Shown: one piece after another, positions 6,861 through 13,372 of the stretch
How the letters are laid out: each line of letters opens with the position of its first letter
Numbering within the stretch: the stretch's first letter is position 1
Assembly: GCA_014238195.1 (NCBI GenBank)
Contig: JABABO010000404.1
Span: 1 to 14,535 of the forward strand
Source of the DNA: Kordiimonadaceae bacterium
GTDB lineage: Bacteria > Pseudomonadota > Alphaproteobacteria > Sphingomonadales > Kordiimonadaceae
Reading direction: 5' to 3'
Length of the DNA: 14,535 nt
Position numbers and translations under genes: made by a program
Notes under the pieces: generated by a model
What the model saw: the letters and a program-made list of their open reading frames with translations, nothing else
What the model was told of the DNA's origin: nothing
Database searches by the model: none

Positions 6861-8312
6861 TTACCGGGAAAACGTTAACACACCGTCCTCTAGCCGCGTC
6901 CATTTAATCGCGAAATAGTCCTGTAAGTAATTATCACGGTTACGCCACGGTGTTTTAGTGCCTTGCTTGGGCATAATGGCGGCTGCACGCTCAACATATC
7001 CTGATTTTAGGCCTATAATCGCTTCTTGATCAACGGCTTCTGGTTCACCTGGGATGACGGCCTTATAGCCTTTTTTATCCATTCGTTTGATCATTCGGCA
7101 TAAATACTGGCTGGTTAAGTCAGCCTTTAGGGTCCACGACGCATTGGTATAGCCAAAAACACCGATACAATTGGGGATGCCTGAAAACATCATGCCTTTA
7201 TAGACGGTATGATTAGCAATATCTATTTTTTGATCATCTTTATAAATATCAATACCTCCTAGAAATTGGAGGTGCAGCCCCGTTGCAGGGATAATGATAT
7301 CAGCGTTTAATGTTTCGCCAGATTTCAATAAAACACCTTTTTCAGTAAAGGTTTCAATATGATCCGTGACCACAGATGCCGAGCCATTTTTGAGGGCTTT
7401 AAAAAGGTCATTGTCTGGTACTACACATAAGCGCTGATCCCAAGGGTTATAGGACGGCGTAAAATGCTTTTTCACATCAAAATCAGGACCGAGTTCTTTT
7501 TCCACCATACCCGTTAACCATTCACGGACCTGTTTTGGGCGTTTTTTTGATATATTGAACATGAACAAACTAAGTAGCACATTCTTAAACCGGGCGAGTT
7601 GATGCGCTAAACGCTTGGGCAGAAACTTTTTCAAATGATTAGCAATTTTATCTTCTGCGGGCCGCGAGAAAACATAGGAGGGGGAACGCTGCAACATTGT
7701 CACGTGCCGTGCGGTTTCTGCCATGGTCGGTACCAGTGTCACGGCGGTGGCACCACTGCCGATCACCAAAATATTTTTGTCTTGATAATCAAGGCCTTCT
7801 GGCCAGTGCTGTGGATGGGCAATCGTACCTTTGAAATCATCATAACCTTTAAAGTCTGGCAGGTACCCTTTTTCATAGCGGTAATACCCTGTGGCCGCGA
7901 CAAGCATAGTGCAGCTCATTTGAAAGCTGCTGTTACCCGAACCATCCGTGACATCAACTATCCAGTGGTTTTCAGCGCTAACCCAGCGCATACAGGTAAC
8001 TTTGTGCTGAAAGCGGATCTGCTCATGTCCGTTATAATCGTCTAATGTCTCATTCAGGTATTTTAAAATAGCGGGTGCTGCAGCAATATCTTTAGGGTCT
8101 TTCCAAGGGCGGAAATTATAGCCAAAGGTATACATGTCAGAATCAGATCGGATACCAGGATATTTAAACAAGTCCCACGTACCGCCAATATTTGCGCGGT
8201 TTTCAAGCACAACAATCTTTTTATCAGGGCACTTGCGTTTCAGATGGCACAATGCCCCAATCCCAGAAATGCCCGCACCAATAATCAATACGTCGGAATG
8301 TTCCACATGCAT
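6861..8312 (-). CDS. Flavin-containing monooxygenase, EthA-like Baeyer-Villiger type
   Basis: The product is about 483 residues. The N-terminal FAD-binding motif is GAGISG (12-17), followed by GGTWDLFKYPGIRSDSDMYT (43-62). The exact Baeyer-Villiger fingerprint F-x-G-x3-H-x3-W-P is F160 to P171 (FKGTIAHPQHWP), and the NADPH Rossmann motif is GSGATA (185-190). The segment WDQRLCVVPDNDLF carries the arginine expected near the flavin. Length and motifs match the EthA group, which oxidises ketones, aldehydes or thioamides using NADPH and oxygen. The native substrate is not predictable. The ATG at 8312 leaves only one base after AGGG; GTG at 8306, two codons in, has seven bases and may be the real start. 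The gene lies 114 bases downstream of the Kef gene on the same strand and converges with the acyltransferase across 47 bases. A role linked to either neighbour is possible but unproven. Confidence 0.9.
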   Translation of the reverse strand: MHVEHSDVLIIGAGISGIGALCHLKRKCPDKKIVVLENRANIGGTWDLFKYPGIRSDSDMYTFGYNFRPWKDPKDIAAAPAILKYLNETLDDYNGHEQIRFQHKVTCMRWVSAENHWIVDVTDGSGNSSFQMSCTMLVAATGYYRYEKGYLPDFKGYDDFKGTIAHPQHWPEGLDYQDKNILVIGSGATAVTLVPTMAETARHVTMLQRSPSYVFSRPAEDKIANHLKKFLPKRLAHQLARFKNVLLSLFMFNISKKRPKQVREWLTGMVEKELGPDFDVKKHFTPSYNPWDQRLCVVPDNDLFKALKNGSASVVTDHIETFTEKGVLLKSGETLNADIIIPATGLHLQFLGGIDIYKDDQKIDIANHTVYKGMMFSGIPNCIGVFGYTNASWTLKADLTSQYLCRMIKRMDKKGYKAVIPGEPEAVDQEAIIGLKSGYVERAAAIMPKQGTKTPWRNRDNYLQDYFAIKWTRLEDGVLTFSR

Positions 8313-8324
8313 ACCCTTTGTCGT

Positions 8325-8334
8325 GTAATATTAC
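8325..8334. promoter_or_regulatory. Perfect 10-base palindrome upstream of the monooxygenase start
   Basis: GTAATATTAC is a perfect palindrome 13-22 bases before the annotated ATG of the flavin monooxygenase. On the minus strand an AT-rich region and an AACCGACCGTT near-palindrome (about 8353-8363) lie further upstream. It may be a regulator site or part of a promoter. Evidence is sequence symmetry only. Confidence 0.25.
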
Positions 8335-8400
8335 GGTTAGACTCAATACTAGAACGGTCGGTTTGATTATTATCAGTAAAGCGCAAAAAGTCTAGCTTTA

Positions 8401-8430
8401 CTAGGGCAAGCATTCTAAATTTCGCCCTAG
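8401..8430 (-). terminator. Inverted repeat overlapping the Kef stop codon, possible terminator or attenuator
   Basis: CTAGGGC (8401-8407) and GCCCTAG (8424-8430) are perfectly complementary, with a 16-base loop, and include the TAG stop of the Kef gene (8429-8427). On the minus strand the stem is followed by TAAAGCTAGACTTTTTGCGC. The T-run is ten bases away from the stem, so this is not a textbook intrinsic terminator. It may still separate the Kef operon from the monooxygenase gene downstream. Confidence 0.35.
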
Positions 8431-10379
8431 AACTCTGCGGGATAAGGTTTGCTATTTTCACTATCGTCTTGTGGGTTGTTCATTGTTTGGCGTTCATAAA
8501 AACTTCTCGGCGGGGGTGTCCAACCCTTTTCACCGCGTGCATGTTTTTCGCCTTGCAATAAGGCGATTGCGTCCGTTAAATTGACTTTATATTCTTCCAA
8601 AGCGTTTTTAAACCCAGCCTCATTCGCCAGCGTTCCATCATCGCTGTAAAAGGGCGCCATTTGCGCTAATGCCTTACGATCAAATTTAGTATAAAGGCTT
8701 GAAACCCGTTCCGCTTGAAAAGGGTGCTCGCCAAGGGCCGTAAGCGCATAACGCCCTGCCCGCATGGCGCTATCGAACGTTTCACGGACAATATCGCTGG
8801 CACCAGCTTGATATAAGGTATACACATGCACGCGGTTTCGGGCGCGGGCAATGATATGCAAGTCGGGCCGCTCACGCCGTGCAAACTTGACAATTTCAAC
8901 AGACCTTTCAACATCGTCAATGGCAACAATTAGGATTTTAGCATCACTCAGGCCTGCGGCAATTAGAAGGTCTGGTCTTGAGGCATCGCCAAAAAATGTC
9001 CGAATACCGAAACGCCGCATGTCGTCAACAACACTGCTTTGATGGTCGAGCACCACAGTTTTATAACCCATTGCCAGCAATAGCCGATTGACAACTTGGC
9101 CAAAACGTCCATGCCCTGCAATAATCACATTACCAATATCATCGATATTGTCGGCATCCCTAACATCTGAATCATGCTCAGGTTTCATGATAAATTTATC
9201 ATAAGCAATAAACAAAAAAGGTGTCAGCATCATTGAAAGCGCGACAACAAGCGATAACATTTGCCCCAGTTCTGATGGCAGCGCATGGTTTTGAGTGCTG
9301 AAATTAATCAATACAAAGCCAAATTCACCCACCTGACAAAGCCCAAGCCCAACAAGCCAACTGGCGCTGTGAGACACTTTCAAAAGTTTCGACATGCCGA
9401 ACAACACGGTAAATTTAAGGGCAATAATGCCAACCACCATCGCAAGGATGACACCGTATTCACTGAGTAACACAGTAACATCAATACCTGCCCCTACGGT
9501 GATAAAAAACAGGCCGAGTAATAATCCTTTAAACGGTGCGATATCGCTTTCCAATTCATGGCGGTATTCATTATTGGCAAGCACAACGCCTGCTAAAAAA
9601 GTACCAAAAGCGGGGGATAACCCCACGAGCTCCATCAACAGCGCCGTGGCAATCACCAGCAGTAATGCCGCCGCCGTAAATATCTCACGCAGTTTGCTTT
9701 CGCCGATAAAACGCAGTAAGGGCCGCATTAAAAAATGACCACCGCACACAACAACGCCAACGGCTGCAAATGTTGCTAGAACCCGCGCCCAGCCAGGTAA
9801 GGCTGCCAGTAATGTTTCATGGGCTTGGCCCGCAGCACCAATATTTGCATCCCCAATGATGTCGGGCATAGCAAGCAGAGGTATAATCGCCAGCGTCGGG
9901 ATAACAGCAATATCCTGAAACAGGAGCGTCGCAAAACTAGCTTCCCCGCCATCGGTTTTCATCAAGCCTTTCTCGGTCAAGGTTTGCAAGACTATTGCCG
10001 AGGAAGACTGCGTAACAATCAAGCCAATAATCAGCGCAATCTGCCATGATAGCCCAAGTAAAACCCCGACGCCTGTCACAGCCGCGACACAAGCCCCAAG
10101 CTGCAATCCACCAAGCCCTAAAAGCCGCCTGCGCATATCCCATAATAGTTTTGGTTCTAGCTCTAACCCCACAAGAAATAACATCATCACAATGCCAAAT
10201 TCGGCAAACTGTTGCAGGGCTTCAGTCTCGCTTCCCACGATGCCCAGAATTGGGCCAATCATCACCCCAGCGATCAAATACCCTAACACCGAGCCAAGAC
10301 CAAGGCGCTTGGCAATAGGGACAGTAATAACGGATGCAATCAAATAGACAAACGCCTGAAATAATAATCCAGTGAGCAT
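8427..10379 (-). CDS. Kef-type glutathione-regulated-like K+/H+ antiporter (CPA2 family)
   Basis: The product is 650 residues. Residues 1-390 form the CPA2 cation/proton exchanger domain with about twelve membrane helices, including FQDIAVIP (154-161; D156 is the likely ion site) and the regulatory loop HELESDIAPFKGL (274-286). Residues 415-535 are a KTN/RCK nucleotide-binding domain starting GHGRFGQ (422-428) with IIARAR at 509-514, closely matching KefC. A charged C-terminal tail follows. In E. coli KefB and KefC, glutathione holds the channel closed and glutathione-electrophile adducts open it, acidifying the cell for protection. Both the loop and the KTN domain are kept here, so similar control is likely. 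The start at 10379 shares one base with the stop of the upstream quinone-reductase gene (TAATG), with AGGGAG in front. KefB and KefC cannot be told apart here. Confidence 0.93.
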   Translation of the reverse strand: MLTGLLFQAFVYLIASVITVPIAKRLGLGSVLGYLIAGVMIGPILGIVGSETEALQQFAEFGIVMMLFLVGLELEPKLLWDMRRRLLGLGGLQLGACVAAVTGVGVLLGLSWQIALIIGLIVTQSSSAIVLQTLTEKGLMKTDGGEASFATLLFQDIAVIPTLAIIPLLAMPDIIGDANIGAAGQAHETLLAALPGWARVLATFAAVGVVVCGGHFLMRPLLRFIGESKLREIFTAAALLLVIATALLMELVGLSPAFGTFLAGVVLANNEYRHELESDIAPFKGLLLGLFFITVGAGIDVTVLLSEYGVILAMVVGIIALKFTVLFGMSKLLKVSHSASWLVGLGLCQVGEFGFVLINFSTQNHALPSELGQMLSLVVALSMMLTPFLFIAYDKFIMKPEHDSDVRDADNIDDIGNVIIAGHGRFGQVVNRLLLAMGYKTVVLDHQSSVVDDMRRFGIRTFFGDASRPDLLIAAGLSDAKILIVAIDDVERSVEIVKFARRERPDLHIIARARNRVHVYTLYQAGASDIVRETFDSAMRAGRYALTALGEHPFQAERVSSLYTKFDRKALAQMAPFYSDDGTLANEAGFKNALEEYKVNLTDAIALLQGEKHARGEKGWTPPPRSFYERQTMNNPQDDSENSKPYPAEF

Positions 10380-10927
10380 TACTGTGCTCCCTTCAGGTTT
10401 GTAAGTGTCGTTAGGTAGTGCTGAATGTGGGTGTCTATTCTATCATCTGTTGCCGCGCATTTGGCGCTATAAAGCACCAATGGGCTTAAAAATTCCATAT
10501 CACATAAAATGGCTGTCTGCTGAATGGGTGTTAGCAGTGTGCTCAGCGGATAATTATTAGTTCCGTTGCTACTGTATGTATCCTTGGAACCCCCAGCAGT
10601 GATGACACATAGTAGTTTTTTCCCAGCTAAGGCTGTGCCGCCATCACCGTAAGCAAAGCCGTATTCTAACACTTGGTCCTGCCATTCTTTTAAAAGTGCA
10701 GGGGTGCTGTACCAATATAAGGGGAATTGCAAAACGATCACATCGTGGGCGATTAAGCGTTCTTGCTCCTGCACAATATCGATATAATAGGTCGGATATT
10801 CCGCATACAGGTCCACAATTTTCACATGGCCCAGTTCGGCAGCGGCATTGATCAATTGTTCGTTGGCGCGGGAAAGGTCGCGCCTTGGGTGCGCATAAAC
10901 GATGATAATATTTGTTTTATCGGTCAT
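10379..10927 (-). CDS. KefF/KefG-like NAD(P)H oxidoreductase, ancillary to the Kef antiporter
   Basis: The product is 182 residues with a flavodoxin-like quinone reductase fold. After an N-terminal IIIVYAHPRRDLSRAN (7-22) come the hallmark FPLYWYSTPALLKEW (68-82), GFAYGDGG (90-97) and TAGG (110-113). This is the FMN-binding and dimer pattern of KefF/KefG. In E. coli these cytoplasmic subunits bind the Kef antiporter, are needed for full activity, and can reduce quinones and other electrophiles. The gene ends in TAA overlapping the antiporter ATG by one base, the same order and overlap style as kefF-kefC, which supports a complex. The start is ATG 10927; no clear ribosome site is visible. The 142 bases upstream (10928-11069) hold no gene and no convincing promoter. 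Confidence 0.88.
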   Translation of the reverse strand: MTDKTNIIIVYAHPRRDLSRANEQLINAAAELGHVKIVDLYAEYPTYYIDIVQEQERLIAHDVIVLQFPLYWYSTPALLKEWQDQVLEYGFAYGDGGTALAGKKLLCVITAGGSKDTYSSNGTNNYPLSTLLTPIQQTAILCDMEFLSPLVLYSAKCAATDDRIDTHIQHYLTTLTNLKGAQ

Positions 10928-11069
10928 ATATCATTCAAATATCTAAAAGCCAGAACTTTCGTCGCTCAATCGAGTTAATGCAGAAGTATACGAAACTGCC
11001 GTAAAGCAGGCAACCCACGCTGTGTATTTGCTAAGATCATGAACGTCCTTTTGAGTAGTAACGCACAGA

Positions 11070-11708
11070 TTATGCAATGAAAGTCCCTTTTAGGCCGTCT
11101 AAAACATACTGTGCTGCAAGTGCTGCCAGAATGATACCCAGCACACGTGTGAGAACCGCGTTCACTGTTGAACCAAGCAGGCGCATCAAAGGGGCCGCTG
11201 TCATGAATGTAATCATCGTGATGCAAAAGACAAGCACCATAGCCGCTATTATGGCGGTTTGGGCGATGAAATCCCCTTCAACATTTGCCATCAGCAGCAT
11301 GATTGTTGCAATGGCACCAGGGCCTGCTAGCATGGGCAAAGCCATAGGAAAAACAGAAATATCTTCGAAATGTTCGTTGATTTCTTCGGCGACTTCTGCC
11401 TTGCGGTCATTACGTTTTGCCATGACCATTTGTAGGGCAATTATAAACAGCATAATACCCCCTGCCACACGTAGGCCGTCCATTGATATGCCCAGACCAT
11501 CTAAAAACGGTCTGCCAACAATGGCAAAAAAAGCCAGAATAAGGAACCCAATGAGGCTGCCTTTGATGGCCATTTTATTTTGATGTTTGCGCGTTGTTCC
11601 TTGGGTTAGTCCTGCAAAAATAGGCGCTATACCAATAGGATCAATGATCACAAACAGGGTGATGAATGCAGCGATGAAAGCATCATATTGTACGGCTGTG
11701 AATTCCAT
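11070..11708 (-). CDS. marC: MarC family inner-membrane protein
   Basis: The product is 212 residues with six predicted membrane helices. It matches the MarC family through FVIIDPIGIAPIFAGLTQG (19-37), the charged loop after helix three, and the conserved PMALPMLAGPGAIATIMLL region. MarC was named from the mar locus but is not itself a proven drug-resistance factor; the transported substrate is unknown. The start at 11708 has a strong AAAGGAG at correct spacing. The gene follows folD on the same strand after 62 bases, and this pairing is common in alphaproteobacteria, so co-transcription is likely though unproven. Nothing is broken or fused. Confidence 0.9.
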   Translation of the reverse strand: MEFTAVQYDAFIAAFITLFVIIDPIGIAPIFAGLTQGTTRKHQNKMAIKGSLIGFLILAFFAIVGRPFLDGLGISMDGLRVAGGIMLFIIALQMVMAKRNDRKAEVAEEINEHFEDISVFPMALPMLAGPGAIATIMLLMANVEGDFIAQTAIIAAMVLVFCITMITFMTAAPLMRLLGSTVNAVLTRVLGIILAALAAQYVLDGLKGTFIA

Positions 11709-11713
11709 GCTTG

Positions 11714-11720
11714 CTCCTTT
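11714..11720 (-). promoter_or_regulatory. Ribosome binding site of marC
   Basis: Minus-strand AAAGGAG lies five bases before the ATG at 11708 and fixes the start of marC. Confidence 0.8.
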
Positions 11721-11725
11721 TGCCA

Positions 11726-11771
11726 GTGACGGGCCTTATCTGTAATAGATTTTATCTGTGACGGGCTTTAT
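11726..11771. repeat. Pair of 14-base direct repeats in the folD-marC gap
   Basis: GTGACGGGCCTTAT (11726-11739) recurs as GTGACGGGCTTTAT (11758-11771) with one mismatch. TTATCTGT also occurs twice between them (11736-11743 and 11752-11759). The second long copy ends on the first base of the folD stop triplet. The repeats fill most of the 62-base gap. They may be a local duplication or paired protein sites; no hairpin with a T-tract is present. Confidence 0.6.
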
Positions 11772-12682
11772 TATAGGCTAATGTTATTTTGATAACAGGC
11801 TGCTGTCACGGTGTTTTTTAAAAGGCAGGCAATGGTCATGGGACCAACACCGCCAGGCACTGGGGTAATCGCCCCCGCTTTTTTAGCAACAGAAGAAAAA
11901 TCAACATCCCCTGCCAAGCGTGTTTTTCCAGGCCCTTTCTCGGGCGCCTCTAGGCGGTTCATACCCACATCAATCACCGTAGCGCCTTCCTTAACCCAGT
12001 CCACCTTCACCATTTCTGGTACGCCGACAGCCGCGACAATGATATCAGCTTCGCGGGTAATTTTTGCGATATTTTGGGTGCGGCTATGCGTTATGGTTAC
12101 GGTGCAATTTGCATTCAGTAAAAGCTGTGCCATAGGCTTACCAACAATGTTCGAACGCCCTATCACAACCGCGTGTTTGCCCGATAAATCACCTAATGTG
12201 TTCTGTAGCATCATCAGGCAACCGAGCGGTGTACAGGGCACCATGCCCTGCCCGCCTGTTGCTAGCAAACCGCTATTGATCACATGAAAACCATCGACAT
12301 CTTTGCTTGGTGTGATCGCTTCAATCACTTTTGCTTCATTCATGTGCTTTGGCAGGGGTAATTGCACCAAAATACCATGCACCTTGGGGTCCTTATTGAG
12401 ATCGCTAATTTTTTCTAAAAGGCTTGCTTCTGGTGTGTCTGCGGGCATTTCAAAATGATAACTGTTCATACCAACTTCGGTGGTTAATTTTACTTTGCTA
12501 CGGACATAAATTTGACTAGCAGGGTCAGCGCCGACAATCACCACAGCAAGCCCTGGCGTAACATTATGCTGGGTTTTTAAAATGCCCACATCCTTTGTGA
12601 CATCGCTGCGTACGCTTAAAGCAAAGGCTTTGCCATCAATGATCGCTGCGTTGGTGGATTCTTTCGATTGTTCGATAGCCAT
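11771..12682 (-). CDS. folD: Bifunctional methylenetetrahydrofolate dehydrogenase/methenyltetrahydrofolate cyclohydrolase
   Basis: The product is 303 residues, of normal FolD length plus a short N-terminal extension. Catalytic and substrate motifs are present: Y59 and K63 in YVRSK, VQLPLP (106-111) with Q107, and KDVDGFH (127-133) with D128. The dinucleotide loop GRSNIVGKPMAQLL is at 175-188 and PGGVGPMT at 276-283. The enzyme interconverts 5,10-methylene-, 5,10-methenyl- and 10-formyl-tetrahydrofolate in the cytoplasm, making NADPH and formyl units for purines and initiator tRNA. ATG 12682 has GAGGT about ten bases ahead. The next gene upstream is yggT. In many alphaproteobacteria a small DUF167 gene sits between yggT and folD; here there is only a 108-base gap with a tandem repeat. 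Confidence 0.97.
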   Translation of the reverse strand: MAIEQSKESTNAAIIDGKAFALSVRSDVTKDVGILKTQHNVTPGLAVVIVGADPASQIYVRSKVKLTTEVGMNSYHFEMPADTPEASLLEKISDLNKDPKVHGILVQLPLPKHMNEAKVIEAITPSKDVDGFHVINSGLLATGGQGMVPCTPLGCLMMLQNTLGDLSGKHAVVIGRSNIVGKPMAQLLLNANCTVTITHSRTQNIAKITREADIIVAAVGVPEMVKVDWVKEGATVIDVGMNRLEAPEKGPGKTRLAGDVDFSSVAKKAGAITPVPGGVGPMTIACLLKNTVTAACYQNNISL

Positions 12683-12709
12683 AATAACACGTACCTCAGT
12701 CTATTGTTT

Positions 12710-12748
12710 TGCCAAAATATTTCTGCCAAAATATTTCTGCCAGAATGC
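12710..12748. repeat. Tandem 14-base repeat upstream of folD
   Basis: TGCCAAAATATTTC occurs at 12710-12723 and again exactly at 12724-12737, followed by the partial, diverged copy TGCCAGAATGC (12738-12748). Each full unit contains the palindrome AAATATTT. The array lies 28-66 bases before the folD ATG on the minus strand, just after a possible -10 (TATTAT or TATAGC in the 12750s). It could be a protein-binding array, an RNA leader element, or a slippage product. Confidence 0.75.
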
Positions 12749-12790
12749 TATAATAGACGCTGTGATTTTCTGCAAGCAGCCTTTTGATAA

Positions 12791-13069
12791 TTAATAGAAA
12801 ACACTGAATAAGATGCGGCGCAAAAACTGTAAGACTAGCCACAAGACAAGCACTGATAAATCAACACCGCCAAGACTTGGGATATAACGCCTAATCGGGC
12901 TTAGAACGGGTTCGGTTACCGCATATAAAAACTGCATAACGGCACGGACAAATTGTTGATGTGCATTGATGATGTTAAACGTTAAAAGCCAGCTCATAAC
13001 GATATAAACGATCAACACAAGACTATATAGATTAAGAACTGTGTCTAATAACCAATGAATAGGATGCAT
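12791..13069 (-). CDS. yggT: YggT family small membrane protein
   Basis: The product is 92 residues with two hydrophobic segments. One runs from about 8 to 32 (ending near the conserved VMSWL); the other is C-terminal (LSVLVLWLVLQFLRRILF). Between them lies the amphipathic region containing TEPVLSPIRRYIPSLGGVDLS, the YggT signature (PxRRxIPxxGGxDxS). YggT proteins are small inner-membrane proteins; proposed roles include envelope or osmotic tolerance and a link to cell division or chloroplast-type YlmG function, none of which is settled. The start at 13069 has an excellent AGGAGA. It is the first gene of the yggT, folD, marC series on this strand. Confidence 0.93.
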   Translation of the reverse strand: MHPIHWLLDTVLNLYSLVLIVYIVMSWLLTFNIINAHQQFVRAVMQFLYAVTEPVLSPIRRYIPSLGGVDLSVLVLWLVLQFLRRILFSVFY

Positions 13070-13074
13070 GTTTC

Positions 13075-13080
13075 TCTCCT
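13075..13080 (-). promoter_or_regulatory. Ribosome binding site of yggT
   Basis: Minus-strand AGGAGA, five bases before the ATG at 13069, sets the yggT start. Confidence 0.8.
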
Positions 13081-13267
13081 GCTTGCTTTTAGGCTACCGC
13101 TTAACCAGATCACCCATGTGCCAGCTACATTTTCAGTTTTTTAACGCTTTTGTCACGCTCTTTGCATATCATGTAAGGGATTTAAGTGCTGATTGCAATT
13201 CGCTCGGCACAAAATACCGACACTTAGTCATTACAGGCTGTTTTTTGATGAAAACACCGTTGATGGC

Positions 13268-13302
13268 TAGGCATTATATGCCTATGGGGCAGAAAATGCC
13301 TA
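13268..13302. promoter_or_regulatory. Cluster of ATGCCTA half-sites, candidate operator
   Basis: TAGGCAT (13268-13274) and ATGCCTA (13278-13284) form a perfect seven-base inverted repeat around TAT. A second ATGCCTA follows at 13296-13302, exactly 18 bases from the first, and a partial GGGCAT lies at 13313-13318. Three or four half-sites 70-105 bases before the FlaEY-like ATG look like a regulator-binding array. The regulator is not known. Confidence 0.45.
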
Positions 13303-13372
13303 CGAGATTTAAGGGCATAAAGCCCGCAAAGCGCAACAGAAAGCGTACTTACGAAAGTGTATTGAAAATAAA

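Larger units (their letters stand above)
13070..13372. other. Divergent intergenic region between yggT and the FlaEY-like gene
   Basis: This 303-base stretch has no supportable gene. Open frames across it are short or lack family features. It should hold the yggT promoter (leftward) and the promoter of the FlaEY-like gene (rightward), but no clear sigma-70 or sigma-54 pair is visible. The notable content is a cluster of ATGCCTA half-sites at 13268-13302. Confidence 0.6.

Noticed and set aside
11077..11583. Plus-strand 168-codon frame opposite marC
   Set aside because: Antisense of a clear six-helix MarC gene; no independent signal.
11811..12287. Plus-strand 158-codon frame opposite folD
   Set aside because: Antisense shadow of the strongly conserved folD gene.
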